Source: Xanthomonas vesicatoria ATCC 35937
GTDB taxonomy: Bacteria > Pseudomonadota > Gammaproteobacteria > Xanthomonadales > Xanthomonadaceae
Reading direction: 5' to 3'
DNA length: 64,000 nt
NCBI RefSeq assembly: GCF_001908725.1
Contig: NZ_CP018726.1
Span: forward strand, 124,001 to 188,000
A program made the position numbers and the translations under genes. Position 1 is the stretch's first letter, and every line of letters begins with the position of its first letter. Shown here in pieces: positions 21,987-33,983 of the stretch. The notes beneath the pieces were generated by a model. That model did not search any database. It saw nothing but the letters and a program-made list of their open reading frames with translations, and was not told the DNA's origin.

Positions 21987-22099
21987 GCGTCCCTAGGCGC
22001 CGCAATGGCGCCGTTGGTGTGGCTTGCATGCCTGTTTAGGCCAGCCGCCCGCTCTGTACCACCGCCCGCCGGTGGCAACACGACGCTTGGAGCATTTTC

Positions 22100-23968
22100 A
22101 TGTCGCATGATGATTTTCGTGGTCCACACGGTGGACCGCTGCTGCCTTCGCGGCGGCGATTTGTCCAAGGCTTGGCCTTGGGAGGCGCAGTCGCAGGATT
22201 AGGTTTCTGGCCCAAAGCCAGTTGGGCGCTCAAGGGCCCGGGACAACCCAACGTACTATCGGGCACCGAGTTTGACTTGACCATTGGCGAGACGCCGATG
22301 AACTTCACCGGCAAGACCCGCACCGCGATCACGGTCAACGGATCCGTTCCGGCGCCGTTGCTGCGTTGGCGGGAAGGCACCACGGTCAACCTGCGTGTCT
22401 CCAATGCATTGCCCGCTAACTCCATCCATGGCGCGGACACCTCCATCCATTGGCACGGCATCATTTTGCCGGCCAACATGGACGGAGTGCCGGGCCTGAG
22501 CTTTGACGGTATCGGACGTGGTGAGACCTACCACTACCGGTTCACCCTGCATCAGGGCGGCACCTACTGGTACCACAGCCACTCAGGGTTCCAGGAACAA
22601 GCCGGGCTCTATGGCCCGATCGTCATCGACCCATTGGAGCCGGAGCCCTTCAGCTTCGATCGCGACTACGTCGTGATGCTGAGCGATTGGACAGACCTGG
22701 ACCCGACGGCCCTGTTCGATCGTTTGAAGAAGATGCCGGGCCATGACAATTACTACAAGCGCACGGTCGGCGATTTTGCGCGCGATGTGAAGCGCAACGG
22801 CCTGTCGGCCACGTTGGAAGATCGCAAGATGTGGGGCGTGATGCGGATGACGCCCACGGATCTGTCCGATGTCAACGCCAACACCTACACCTACCTGATG
22901 AACGGCACGACCTCACTGGGCAACTGGACCGGTTTGTTCCGCAGTGGCGAGAAGGTGCGCCTGCGTTTCATCAATGGCTCTGCCATGACGTACTTCGATG
23001 TGCGTATTCCGGGGCTGAAGATGACCGTGGTGGCGGCAGATGGCTTGTATGTCCATCCGGTTTCCGTCGACGAGTTCCGCATCGCGGTAGCAGAAACCTT
23101 CGATGTGATCGTGGAGCCCTCCGGGCAGGACGCATTCACCATCTTTGCCCAAGACTCCGGTCGCACCGGCTACATCAGCGGCACGCTCGCTGTGCGCGAA
23201 GGATTACGCGCGCCCGTTCCGTCTGTGGATCCCCGGCCGCTGCTGACGATGGCAGACATGGGCATGGATCATGGGTCGATGGATATGTCTGGCGGCAGCA
23301 AGGGCATGGAAGGCGGCTGTGGTGCGGCCATGGGCATGCCTGGCATGACCCCACCTGTCAGCGGTAACGCGACCTCGGCCCATGCAGGCCATGCGATGCC
23401 CGCCGCCGGCGATGGTGCCATGGCAGGCATGCAGCACGGGGGCATGCAATCACACCCTGCTAGCGAGACCAACAATCCCCTGTTGGACAACCAAGCCATG
23501 AGCGTGAGTTCGCGCTTGGATGATCCGGGCAATGGCCTGCGCGATAACGGCCGTCATGTGCTGACGTATTCCATGCTCAAGAGCACCTTTGAAGACCCTG
23601 ACGGACGCGACCCCGGTCGCGAGATCGAGCTGCATCTGACCGGACACATGGAGAAATTCTCCTGGGGCTTCAACGGTCAGAAGTTTTCCGATGTCGAGCC
23701 GCTGCGGCTGAACTACGGCGAGCGTATGCGCATCGTATTGGTTAACGACACGATGATGACCCATCCCATCCATTTGCACGGCATGTGGAGTGACGTGGAG
23801 GACGACAACGGCAACTTCATGGTGCGCAAGCACACGGTGGATATGCCGCCAGGTAGCCGACGCACGTATCGCGTGCGTGCCGATGCGTTGGGCAGCTGGG
23901 CGTTCCATTGCCACCTGCTTTATCACATGGAAGCCGGAATGATGCGCACGGTGAGGGTCGACGAATGA
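22100..23968 (+). CDS. copA: CopA, periplasmic multicopper oxidase
   Basis: 622 residues. A Tat signal [19 protein letters not shown] starts the protein. Type 1/2/3 copper ligands are visible in [19 protein letters not shown] and [14 protein letters not shown] Met/His-rich insert (about residues 385-460; [20 protein letters not shown]) binds extra copper. CopA oxidises Cu(I) and sequesters copper in the periplasm. The stop overlaps the copB ATG by 4 bp. Confidence 0.96.
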   Translation: MSHDDFRGPHGGPLLPSRRRFVQGLALGGAVAGLGFWPKASWALKGPGQPNVLSGTEFDLTIGETPMNFTGKTRTAITVNGSVPAPLLRWREGTTVNLRVSNALPANSIHGADTSIHWHGIILPANMDGVPGLSFDGIGRGETYHYRFTLHQGGTYWYHSHSGFQEQAGLYGPIVIDPLEPEPFSFDRDYVVMLSDWTDLDPTALFDRLKKMPGHDNYYKRTVGDFARDVKRNGLSATLEDRKMWGVMRMTPTDLSDVNANTYTYLMNGTTSLGNWTGLFRSGEKVRLRFINGSAMTYFDVRIPGLKMTVVAADGLYVHPVSVDEFRIAVAETFDVIVEPSGQDAFTIFAQDSGRTGYISGTLAVREGLRAPVPSVDPRPLLTMADMGMDHGSMDMSGGSKGMEGGCGAAMGMPGMTPPVSGNATSAHAGHAMPAAGDGAMAGMQHGGMQSHPASETNNPLLDNQAMSVSSRLDDPGNGLRDNGRHVLTYSMLKSTFEDPDGRDPGREIELHLTGHMEKFSWGFNGQKFSDVEPLRLNYGERMRIVLVNDTMMTHPIHLHGMWSDVEDDNGNFMVRKHTVDMPPGSRRTYRVRADALGSWAFHCHLLYHMEAGMMRTVRVDE

Positions 23969-25236
23969 ACATCAATAGACGCGATACCACCCTGACTGCG
24001 CTGACGCTGGCTATCTCGCTGGCCCTGGCCAATGGGGCCAGCGCCCGATCCATGCAGGACGGCTCCATGCCGATGGAGCAGGGCGCGCAGACCCAGACTC
24101 AGGATCACTCTGCACATCAGGCGCCGACATCAAAACCTGCGCCAGCCCAAAAGCCTGCAACACCGGCCAAGACGAGCGAAGCGACGATCGATCATGCGGC
24201 GATGGGCCACGCCGCGCCGCCGGCTGAAGCAGCCGAGCCTGCCATGCAGGGCATGGACCATTCGCAGATGGGGCACGGCTCGCCCGCGAGCACACCTGCG
24301 GCGCCCACAGCGCAGGCGCAGTCGATGCAGGTCATGGATCACAGTCAGATGGCACAGCCCGCCGCGGCCGACACCTCCAGCACGGCCACGCCTGCGATGC
24401 AGGGGATGGGCCATTCGCAGATGGGCCATGATTCGCCCGCGCCCGCTACATCAGAAGCGGGAATGCAATCGATGGAGGGCATGGACCACAGCCAGATGGG
24501 ACACGGGCCTGCAGCGCCAACGCAGCAGCGCACCCCGATTCCCGCGGTGACGGACGCAGATCGCAAGGCGGCCATCGCGCCGGAACACGCGCATCCGGTG
24601 CATGACAACTCGATCAAGAGCTACGTGCTGCTCAATCGCGTGGAAACCTGGGATGCCGATCCGGGCACCGGGCTGGGCTGGGAGGGCCAGGGCTGGATCG
24701 GTACGGACCTCAATCGCGTCTGGCTCCGCAGTGAAGGCGAACGCACGGATGGTCAGACCGAGTCGGCTGATCTGGAAGTGCTTTACGGCCGCAGTATCTC
24801 CACGTGGTGGGATGTGGTGGCCGGTGCGCGTCATGATTTCAAGCCTGGGGCTTCGCAGAACTTCGCCGCTATCGGTGTACAGGGCTTGGCGCCGATGAAG
24901 TTCGAAGTGTCCGCCACAGCCTATCTCGGCGAAGGGGGCCAGACTGCCGCCAACGTCGAGGCCGAGTACGAATTGCTGCTAACCAACCGGCTGATCTTGC
25001 AGCCGCTGGTGGAAGTCACCGTCTATGGCAAGAACGATCCATTGCGCGGGATAGGTTCGGGTCTGAGTACCGCTGAGGCGGGGCTACGACTTCGTTATGA
25101 GTTCACCCGAAAGTTCGCTCCCTACATCGGCGTGGTGTACGAGCGCGCTTTTGGCAATACCGCAGACATGCGACGCGAGCATGGCGAGTCCTTTGAAGAC
25201 ACGCGCTTGGTCATCGGCCTTCGTACCTGGTTCTAA
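23965..25236 (+). CDS. copB: CopB, outer-membrane copper-binding protein
   Basis: 423 residues from ATG 23965 (ATGA overlap with copA). A signal peptide is followed by a long low-complexity region (about residues 30-200) with repeated [12 protein letters not shown] units, then the conserved CopB beta-barrel domain ([16 protein letters not shown] ... [14 protein letters not shown]). It binds or exports copper at the outer membrane together with CopA. Confidence 0.95.
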   Translation: MNINRRDTTLTALTLAISLALANGASARSMQDGSMPMEQGAQTQTQDHSAHQAPTSKPAPAQKPATPAKTSEATIDHAAMGHAAPPAEAAEPAMQGMDHSQMGHGSPASTPAAPTAQAQSMQVMDHSQMAQPAAADTSSTATPAMQGMGHSQMGHDSPAPATSEAGMQSMEGMDHSQMGHGPAAPTQQRTPIPAVTDADRKAAIAPEHAHPVHDNSIKSYVLLNRVETWDADPGTGLGWEGQGWIGTDLNRVWLRSEGERTDGQTESADLEVLYGRSISTWWDVVAGARHDFKPGASQNFAAIGVQGLAPMKFEVSATAYLGEGGQTAANVEAEYELLLTNRLILQPLVEVTVYGKNDPLRGIGSGLSTAEAGLRLRYEFTRKFAPYIGVVYERAFGNTADMRREHGESFEDTRLVIGLRTWF

Positions 25237-25248
25237 GGGGAACTGACA

Positions 25249-26019
25249 ATGAAATCCAACAAAAAGATGTGGGTATGGCTCGGTGCCGGCGTGGCATTGG
25301 TTGCGGTGGTCGCAACCGCCACGGTCTCTCTGGGCGTGTACAACGTGGCCGCCGACGATCCGCATAGTCGCCCGGTGTATGCGCTACTTGAAACGGCGCG
25401 CGAGCGTTCCATTGAGGTGCGCGCCGCCAAGCTTCAGCTACCCACGAACCTTGATGATCCTGAGCGTATCCGCCAGGGTGCGGGCAACTACAACGCCATG
25501 TGCGTGACCTGCCATCTTTCACCAGACGCGGCGGCCACCGAGATGAGCAAGGGCCTGTACCCCGCGCCACCGAACCTAAGCAAACAGCCGGTCGCTCCAG
25601 CTGAGGCGTTCTGGGTGATCAAGCACGGCATCAAGGCCAGCGGCATGCCCGCTTGGGGCGGCAGCATGGACGATGAGTTCATATGGAACATGTCGGCCTT
25701 CCTGCAGAAGTTGCCCACGCTGGACGCGACTGCGTACAAGGAACTTGTCGACAGCAGCGAGGGCCATTCGCATGGCGGCGGCGAGACGCAAGGCCACCAT
25801 GACGACGAAAAGGCCGAGGATCACCCTGCCTTATTCGAGCCGGGCAACAACTCCATGCCGCATGCGCACCCGCCGGGCGTGGACGACGATCACCACGGCC
25901 CGACACCCAGCGACACGGAAGTCGGGTTGGTGAGCCACGGCCATCCCGACGGCAAGGTGGAGTCGCACCCTGCACCACACACGCCCGTGGCCGATGACGG
26001 CCATGCGCACACCCATTGA
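25249..26019 (+). CDS. Membrane-anchored cytochrome c with His-rich tail
   Basis: 256 residues. An N-terminal TM or signal anchor (VWLGAGVALVAVVATATVSL) precedes a class I cytochrome c domain with haem motif CVTCH and a distal Met in ASGMPAWGG. The last 90 residues are His/Asp-rich (GHSHGGGETQGHHDD, DDDHHGPTP, DDGHAHTH) and likely bind Cu or other metals. It follows copB by 12 bp and is probably cotranscribed. It may link CopA oxidase activity to the respiratory chain; this is inference. Confidence 0.88.
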   Translation: MKSNKKMWVWLGAGVALVAVVATATVSLGVYNVAADDPHSRPVYALLETARERSIEVRAAKLQLPTNLDDPERIRQGAGNYNAMCVTCHLSPDAAATEMSKGLYPAPPNLSKQPVAPAEAFWVIKHGIKASGMPAWGGSMDDEFIWNMSAFLQKLPTLDATAYKELVDSSEGHSHGGGETQGHHDDEKAEDHPALFEPGNNSMPHAHPPGVDDDHHGPTPSDTEVGLVSHGHPDGKVESHPAPHTPVADDGHAHTH

Positions 26020-26038
26020 TCTCCTTGGAGCCCACGCA

Positions 26039-26548
26039 ATGAACGCAACAGCAATCTCGTTCACCCTCGCACTGGCACTGGCCGTCGTGTCCCCCGCAAT
26101 GGCGCAGGCGACACAGCCGCACGCACATCACCCCGCTGCCGCGGCATCTGCGGACGTCGACGTCCCAGTCACTGCAGAGGCCGCGGTCGCCGTAGCGGAG
26201 CGTTTCAACAGGGCCCTGTCTAGCGGCGATCTGGCCACGGTCGAAGCCCTGCTCGCTGCCGACGTTCTCATCCTCGAGTCCGGGGGCGCCGAACGCAGCC
26301 GCGAGGAATACATGGGCCATCACGCAGTCAGCGATGCGGCGTTCCTCAAGGGCGCCCATCGCCAGCTGCTCCGTCAGCGCGCACGAGCCGCTGGCGAGTT
26401 CGCGTGGGTCGGAACCGAAAGCGAGTTGCATGCCCAGAAGGACGGCCAGCCACTGACCGTCCAGAGCGCCGAGACGATGGTGCTGAAGGAGACCGCGGAC
26501 GGCTGGCGGATCGTCCACATCCACTGGTCCTCGCGGACCAAGCGCTGA
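26039..26548 (+). CDS. Exported NTF2-like (DUF4440/SnoaL-type) protein
   Basis: 169 residues from ATG 26039, a few bases after a GGAG. The signal peptide ends ...SPAMAQA. An NTF2-like cone fold is suggested by AVAERFNRALSSGDLATVEALLAADVLILESGG and the terminal GWRIVHIHWSSR. Short His stretches occur after the signal peptide. Homologous small proteins accompany copper clusters, but their role is unknown. Confidence 0.85.
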   Translation: MNATAISFTLALALAVVSPAMAQATQPHAHHPAAAASADVDVPVTAEAAVAVAERFNRALSSGDLATVEALLAADVLILESGGAERSREEYMGHHAVSDAAFLKGAHRQLLRQRARAAGEFAWVGTESELHAQKDGQPLTVQSAETMVLKETADGWRIVHIHWSSRTKR

Positions 26549-26562
26549 GTCGAGAGATTGAA

Positions 26563-27087
26563 ATGACTAGGCTCACATTGCACCGTCTGACTTTTGTGGT
26601 CCTTGCCGTGGCTGGTCTGGGTGCTTGCACCCAGGATGCTTCATCCGCGCAACCCACAACCTCGCCCTCCGCACAGGTTGTCGTCCAATCAGCCGACGCG
26701 ACTCCAGCAGCCCTGCCACGCATGACCGTCCACAAGACCCCGACCTGCGGGTGCTGCGGTGTCTGGATCGACCACGTGCAGAAGGCGGGATTCACCGTGG
26801 ATGTGCACGACATGGATGACCTGGGTCTGGTCAAGGAGCGGTTGGGTGTCCCCTATGCAAAGGGCTCCTGCCACACGGCCGAGATCGGCGGATACGTCAT
26901 CGAAGGCCACGTTCCGGCCGCGGACATCAAGCGTCTCCTCGAAGAAAAGCCGAACGCACGCGGCCTGGTCCTCCCAGGGATGCCGCTTGGTTCTCCGGGC
27001 ATGGAGGTCCCGGAGGGACGCCAGCAGCCGTTCACGGTCGAGCTGATCCATCGCGACGGAACCACTGAACCGTTCGCACAGCACTGA
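26563..27087 (+). CDS. DUF411 metal-binding lipoprotein
   Basis: 174 residues from ATG 26563. The N-terminus has a lipobox (VAGLGAC). The DUF411 core has VHKTPTCGCCGVWIDHVQKAGF and GSCHTAEIGGYVIEGHVPA, with VLPGMPLGSPGME near the end. DUF411 proteins are periplasmic and associated with copper or silver resistance. The CGCC and Met/His residues could bind Cu(I). It is the third gene of a run of small periplasmic proteins after copB. Confidence 0.92.
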   Translation: MTRLTLHRLTFVVLAVAGLGACTQDASSAQPTTSPSAQVVVQSADATPAALPRMTVHKTPTCGCCGVWIDHVQKAGFTVDVHDMDDLGLVKERLGVPYAKGSCHTAEIGGYVIEGHVPAADIKRLLEEKPNARGLVLPGMPLGSPGMEVPEGRQQPFTVELIHRDGTTEPFAQH

Positions 27088-27157
27088 TCCGTCGCAGCAA
27101 CAGGGGACGGTGTTGCGGGCGCGCCGATTCTCGCCCGCGAGGAAGAAGGAGAACTAC

Positions 27158-27508
27158 ATGACTCACCATTCCGCAGCACACCGGCCCCAGGCCATGAACG
27201 AGTGCATCGACAACTGCACGCAATGCCATGCGATCTGCCTGGAGACCATCAACTACTGCCTGACCAAAGGAGGTGTTCACGCGGCCCCGGAGCATATCGC
27301 CCTGTTGGCGACGTGTGCCGATACCTGCGCAACCAGTGCCGACGCGATGCTGCGCGGTGCCAGCGTTCACGACGTGGTTTGCGGTGCCTGCGCGGAGATC
27401 TGCCGCCAGTGCGCCGATGCATGCGACGCCATGAACGACCCTGAGATGACGCGCTGCGCCGAAGTTTGTCGCCGCTGCGCGGAAAGCTGCAGCGCCATGG
27501 CAGCGTAA
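27158..27508 (+). CDS. Four-helix-bundle copper storage protein (Csp family)
   Basis: 116 residues from ATG 27158, with GAAGGAG just upstream. Cysteines recur with helical spacing: CIDNCTQCHAIC, CADTCATSAD, CGACAEICRQCADAC, CAEVCRRCAESC. This is the hallmark of Csp proteins that fill a four-helix bundle with Cu(I). No signal peptide is visible, so it resembles the cytosolic Csp3 type. A GC-rich hairpin terminator follows. Confidence 0.9.
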   Translation: MTHHSAAHRPQAMNECIDNCTQCHAICLETINYCLTKGGVHAAPEHIALLATCADTCATSADAMLRGASVHDVVCGACAEICRQCADACDAMNDPEMTRCAEVCRRCAESCSAMAA

Positions 27509-27513
27509 TGCGT

Positions 27514-27545
27514 CGAGGATCCCGCCTGAGCCGGTGGGATCCTCG
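27514..27545 (+). terminator. Hairpin after the Csp gene
   Basis: CGAGGATCCC (27514-27523) and GGGATCCTCG (27536-27545) form a perfect 10-bp stem 6 bp after the csp stop. No long T-run follows (TCTCG), so termination may be partial. Confidence 0.55.
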
Positions 27546-27686
27546 TCTCGCGAAAGCGGAAGTATCAAGAAAATCCGACAAATCGTGGTTTCGGTGACAG
27601 TCCGACATCTAACGCTTGTCGCATCGAACACAGCGCGGCCCCTCCCGAACGGGCTTTGCATCACATTCCAATGAGGATTTATCCAT

Positions 27687-28070
27687 ATGAAGTCGTCCAA
27701 CGTCATTCGCTCCTTCGCGCTCGTCCTCGCAATCGCGGCCGGGCAGTTTTCGCTGCAGGTCGCGCACGCCCACGCCGCGCTGCAGCAGTCCACACCGGCG
27801 GCAAATGCGGTGGTGGCCTCGCCAGGCCAGATCGATCTCGTGTTCAACGAGACATTGATTCCGCGGGCGTCGCGTCTCAAGTTGCTCATGAAGCACGGCA
27901 GTTCCACCATGCCGATCGAGAATTTCACGACCGAGATCGTCAACAACGGCAAGACCCTGCGTGCCAAGTTGCCTGGACCGCTGGCTCCGGGCGTCTATAC
28001 CGTGGAATACCGCGCCGTCGGTGGTGACAACCACCCCATGCCGGGCAGCTTCAGCTTCACGGTGCGCTGA
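27687..28070 (+). CDS. copC: CopC, periplasmic copper chaperone
   Basis: 127 residues with a signal peptide ending VAHAHA. The mature start His plus the C-terminal GGDNHPMPGSFSFTV match the Cu(II)-binding CopC fold. It is short by about 20 residues only because the loops are compact. CopC passes copper to CopD, whose gene starts 10 bp downstream. Confidence 0.93.
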   Translation: MKSSNVIRSFALVLAIAAGQFSLQVAHAHAALQQSTPAANAVVASPGQIDLVFNETLIPRASRLKLLMKHGSSTMPIENFTTEIVNNGKTLRAKLPGPLAPGVYTVEYRAVGGDNHPMPGSFSFTVR

Positions 28071-28080
28071 GGAGTCGCGA

Positions 28081-29010
28081 ATGTTCGACCTGTCGGCTTA
28101 TGCACTGAGATTCTTGGAATACCTTGTCATCATGGTTCTTTTCGGGGTTCCACTCTTCGGTTGGTACGGGTCGCGTCGATCGGCACTCGCCGACGCCTTG
28201 GCCGGGTGGTCACTCATGGGCGTTCTATTGGCGGGTGCCGTAGCCGGTCTCGTGCTCACCGGGCTCGATGTCGTCTTCAAGACCGCGGGCATCATGGGAA
28301 TGCCGCTTGCCGAGGTTGATCGCGGATCGCTTGGCTGGTATCTGCTCGAGACGTCCGCGGGCCGGGCAGCCATGGCGAGAGGCGCGCTGCTGGTCGCCCT
28401 GATGTTCGTGCTCGGATGGCATCGTCGCCGCGGGAAGGTGGAGACCGCCTTCCCGCTGGGGGCGATGCTGGCGGGCGGCGCACTCGCTTCGCTGGCATGG
28501 AACGGCCACGCCGCCGCTGGCGAGGGCTTGGCAGGCGCGGTCCGGCTTGCTGCAGGCATCGTCCATCTTCTCGCGGCAGGCGGCTGGATCGCAGCGGTCC
28601 TGATGTTCCTTGCCATGCTGCTGCGCGGCAAAGAGACGAACGGCAGCGGGCGTCTGCGATCAACGCATGACTTTCTGCATGGTTTTTCGACGCTGGGAAC
28701 GATCTTCGTTGGTGCGCTCATCGTGTCCGGCATCGCGCACTACGGGGATCTCACCGCGTGGTCGTTTTCGGCCCTGTTCCAGAGCACCTACGGGAAGTTG
28801 CTGCTGTTCAAACTGGCCCTGTTCGCTGGAATGCTGGGTTTGGGAGCGCTGCACCGATGGACGCTGGTGCCGCGCTTGGAACGAGCGCTGACCAGCGGAG
28901 ATCCCGCGCAGGAGGTGCGGGCTTTGCGGCAGAGTGTTACGGCTGAGGCCGCGCTGGCCATCTTGATCCTGATTGTTGTTTCAGTGCTCGGGACGCTCAG
29001 CCCCGAATAG
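28081..29010 (+). CDS. copD: CopD, inner-membrane copper transport protein
   Basis: 309 residues from ATG 28081, with about eight hydrophobic helices. Typical features include the His in [13 protein letters not shown] and [12 protein letters not shown], and SGIAHYGDL. CopD imports copper received from CopC. Its frame overlaps that of copC upstream, but GAGGAG ahead of 28081 fixes the start. Confidence 0.93.
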   Translation: MFDLSAYALRFLEYLVIMVLFGVPLFGWYGSRRSALADALAGWSLMGVLLAGAVAGLVLTGLDVVFKTAGIMGMPLAEVDRGSLGWYLLETSAGRAAMARGALLVALMFVLGWHRRRGKVETAFPLGAMLAGGALASLAWNGHAAAGEGLAGAVRLAAGIVHLLAAGGWIAAVLMFLAMLLRGKETNGSGRLRSTHDFLHGFSTLGTIFVGALIVSGIAHYGDLTAWSFSALFQSTYGKLLLFKLALFAGMLGLGALHRWTLVPRLERALTSGDPAQEVRALRQSVTAEAALAILILIVVSVLGTLSPE

Positions 29011-29071
29011 CTGTGTAACCCGCAATGGCACACTGCCTTGGCAGTCCATCCCCACTAAAGCGAGCATCGGC

Positions 29072-31498
<2,427 letters not shown>

Positions 31499-31526
31499 TG
31501 GCTCATATCCCACAAGGAGTACTGCA

Positions 31527-31802
31527 ATGAAGCGTTATGCCTCCCTCTCGATGATGGCCTTGTTCCTGATGGCGGGCGCGGCCTTCGCCGGCGGCCAGAC
31601 CACCACGCCCACCACCGACCACGGTCAGCACAAGCCGGCGGCGGCCGATGCCGATTTCACCAAGCTCGATGCCAACAAGGACGGCTCGCTGTCCAAGGAA
31701 GAACTGGCCAAGCACAAGCTGGCGCCGCACTTTGGCATGCTCGATAGCAACAAAGACGGCAAGCTGAGCCCGCAGGAATTCGCTGCCGGCAAGGGTATGT
31801 AA
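31527..31802 (+). CDS. Small periplasmic EF-hand protein
   Basis: 91 residues from ATG 31527 with AAGGAG upstream. A signal peptide (ending AAFAG) is followed by two EF-hand loops, DANKDGSLSKEEL and DSNKDGKLSPQEF. Proteins of this kind often occur in copper clusters of Xanthomonadaceae. Ca or metal binding is expected; the role is unknown. Confidence 0.85.
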   Translation: MKRYASLSMMALFLMAGAAFAGGQTTTPTTDHGQHKPAAADADFTKLDANKDGSLSKEELAKHKLAPHFGMLDSNKDGKLSPQEFAAGKGM

Positions 31803-31812
31803 GTGTTCTCAG

Positions 31813-31846
31813 CCCGGGAGCTGTTCCAACAGTTCCCGGGTTCTTC
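31813..31846 (+). terminator. Strong hairpin between EF-hand and DUF305 genes
   Basis: CCCGGGAGCTG (31813-31823) pairs with CAGTTCCCGGG (31830-31840), an 11-bp stem with one G-T wobble, followed by TTCTTCC. It is a terminator or attenuator that would lower expression of the DUF305 gene. Confidence 0.6.
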
Positions 31847-31876
31847 CGCCGTTCTGCCATTCCCACGGAGATTGTT

Positions 31877-32428
31877 ATGTCCTCTTCGCACGGTACGCAC
31901 GAAAACGCGCAAGACCCGCAGTCCCAGCACGCAAAACCGCACGCCTCACACCAACCTGCCCACCAGGCACAACAAGGGCATCAAGGCCATTACGGCCGCC
32001 TGTTGTTGATGATGGGCCTGTCTTTCGTGGCCATGTACGCATTGATGTACGCAATGGTCGATCAGTGGGCTAACGTCTATAACAACGTCAACCAGTTCTA
32101 CATGGCGGGCCTGATGGCCGCTCCCATGCTGCTGATCGAGCTGTGGCTAATGTCCAGCATGTACCCCGATCGCCGACGCAATCTGATTCTGGCTGGTCTG
32201 ACGGTGGCGTTCATGCTGTTCTGCTGGTGGGGCATTCGCACTCAAGCAGCGGTCACTGACAAGCAGTTCATCCGTTCGATGATTCCCCACCACGCTGGCG
32301 CCATCCTGATGTGTGAGGAGAATCGTCTGAAGGATCCTGAGTTGGTGAAGCTCTGCCAGGACATTATTACCTCGCAGACACAGGAGATCGCGCAAATGAA
32401 GCAGTTGCTGGCTGAGCGTTCCCGTTAG
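31877..32428 (+). CDS. DUF305 membrane-anchored protein
   Basis: 183 residues. A His/Gln-rich N-terminus (about 35 residues) precedes three hydrophobic helices (LLLMMGLSFVAMYALMYAM; AGLMAAPMLLIELWLM; LAGLTVAFMLFCWW). The C-terminal DUF305 half-domain has FIRSMIPHHAGAILMCEE and IITSQTQEIAQMKQLL. DUF305 proteins bind copper via HH and M residues and are common in copper islands. The function is not established. Confidence 0.9.
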   Translation: MSSSHGTHENAQDPQSQHAKPHASHQPAHQAQQGHQGHYGRLLLMMGLSFVAMYALMYAMVDQWANVYNNVNQFYMAGLMAAPMLLIELWLMSSMYPDRRRNLILAGLTVAFMLFCWWGIRTQAAVTDKQFIRSMIPHHAGAILMCEENRLKDPELVKLCQDIITSQTQEIAQMKQLLAERSR

Positions 32429-32457
32429 CTCACTGCCTTTTGCCAGCCGATATCACT

Positions 32458-32664
32458 TCACTGAGCCTGCGCACTGACCATTCGGTGGATCAAACGCGCG
32501 GCCACACGTGCGGTGGCTTGATCCGGATCCAGGGGCGGACACAGTTCCGCCACGTCGACCACACGTACCTTGCCCGAGGCCATGACCAGATCCAGCAGGG
32601 CTTCCAGGACCTCCAGACTCACCCCGCGTGGGTTGGGGGCGCTCACGCCCGGGGCCACCACCAT
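32458..32664 (-). pseudogene. C-terminal remnant of an arginase-family enzyme (formimidoylglutamase-like)
   Basis: The reading frame VAPGVSAPNPRGVSLEVLEAL ... VVDVAELCPPLDPDQATARVAARLI is the end of a ureohydrolase of the HutG/agmatinase type. Everything upstream, including the catalytic aspartates, is missing. At about 32660 the sequence switches directly into an unrelated gene fragment on the other strand. It is a decayed relic left by a deletion or insertion. Confidence 0.7.
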
Positions 32665-33022
32665 TGAGTACGCCGGCAAGATCACCAGCGGCTTGGGTAG
32701 CTACACCCAGTGGCGTGGCTTGGGCTCACTGCGTATGGGCAAGAACCGTTGGACCGGCGTCTATTCGGCGCAGTACATCGGCAGCGCGGACGACATCATC
32801 GCCGTGCCCGACACGATCGGCTCGCATGTGTCCAGCGTGGTGTACCACAGCCTGCAACTGAGCTACGGCATCAAGAAGAAATGGGATATCTCCGCCGGCG
32901 TTGAAAAAGTGCTCGATAAGAAGGCGCCGTTCGTGAAGAACAACCCCAACACCGACACCGACACCATGACGTACGACTTGCTGGGTCGTCGCTGGAATGT
33001 CCGCTTTGGTTACCACTGGTAA
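32660..33022 (+). pseudogene. C-terminal remnant of a TonB-dependent receptor
   Basis: From IEYAGKITSGLG onward the frame reads as the last beta-strands of a TonB-dependent receptor (LSYGIKKKWDISAGVEKVLDKKAPF) and ends in the typical aromatic C-terminus RFGYHW. The plug domain and most of the barrel are absent. It lies 26 bp ahead of the DUF4198 gene. An intact ancestor of this pair probably imported a metal complex. Confidence 0.75.
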
Positions 33023-33048
33023 GCCACGATCACGAGGAGCTACACATC

Positions 33049-33879
33049 ATGAGAAACACGCAACTATCCGCCACACTACTGCTGTTCGCTGTGGCCGGCA
33101 GTGCCGGTGCGCACGACCTGTTTGTCGCTTTCTCCAAGCCTGGCACCGCAGCGGGCGAGGCGAACACCGCCTTGGTGAACAACGGCACCTTCGATGAAAG
33201 TGCTGGCGCAGTCACCCGAGCGCGTCTACAGGACGTTTCGCTGAGCCAGGACGGTGCCAAGGCCGCCCCGGACCTGGCCAGTTGGAAAGAGATCGGCAAG
33301 CAAAGCCAGCTCACCGTCCATCCGGCGGGCGAGGGCACCTATCTGCTGGGTGTCTCGACGATGGCTTCCACCAGCACACGTACGGCCAGCGAGTTCGGCA
33401 AGTACCTGGAGCTGGAAGACTTGCCCGATACGCTGGCCACCTATGACGCAAGCAAGTTCCCCAAAGGCGTCACCTATAGCTATACCAAGCATGCCCGTGC
33501 CATTGGACAGGTGGGCACGAAACTGACCGACGACTTCGCTGCCTCGCTGGGCTATCCGTTGGAGATCCGCTTGACCCGCAATCCTGGAAGCGTGAAGGTC
33601 GGCGAACAGCTGTCGTTCCAAGTGCTGCAGCAGGGCACGCCAGTGCCCAACCTACGCGTGTACGTCGGTCATCGTGCTGATGCACCGGTCAAGGGCGGGC
33701 ACGGTAGCGCTACGCTCCTGCGCACCGATGCCCAAGGCCAAGCCAGTTTCCAGGTGACCACCGCCAAGACCTGGTACATCCACACCAATCACATGGTGCC
33801 CTCTACACAAAAGGCTTTGGATTTTGTGTCGGATCGGGCGTCGCTGAGCTTTGAGATTTCCCCGCACGCCGGGCACTGA
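33049..33879 (+). CDS. DUF4198 periplasmic protein (metal uptake related)
   Basis: 276 residues with a signal peptide ending GSAGAHD. The HDLFVAFSKPG start and a C-terminal Ig-like half (GEQLSFQVLQQGTPVPNLRVYV, TWYIHTNHM) match DUF4198. Such proteins accompany Ni/Co (and possibly Cu) transporters and TonB receptors. Here the partner receptor is only a fragment, so the protein may be orphaned. A terminator follows. Confidence 0.88.
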   Translation: MRNTQLSATLLLFAVAGSAGAHDLFVAFSKPGTAAGEANTALVNNGTFDESAGAVTRARLQDVSLSQDGAKAAPDLASWKEIGKQSQLTVHPAGEGTYLLGVSTMASTSTRTASEFGKYLELEDLPDTLATYDASKFPKGVTYSYTKHARAIGQVGTKLTDDFAASLGYPLEIRLTRNPGSVKVGEQLSFQVLQQGTPVPNLRVYVGHRADAPVKGGHGSATLLRTDAQGQASFQVTTAKTWYIHTNHMVPSTQKALDFVSDRASLSFEISPHAGH

Positions 33880-33911
33880 CAAGTAGGCACGTAGGCAGTA
33901 CTCTCCCCTTT

Positions 33912-33950
33912 GACGCCAGTCATGACTTCTTCCATGACTCGCGTCTTTTT
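33912..33950 (+). terminator. Rho-independent terminator
   Basis: GACGCCAGTCATG and CATGACTCGCGTC form a 12-of-13-bp stem followed by TTTTT, 32 bp after the DUF4198 stop. It separates this unit from the convergent cusCBA operon. Confidence 0.85.
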
Positions 33951-33983
33951 GTGGGGACGGACCTCAGGTGCTCAGTCTGTCTC

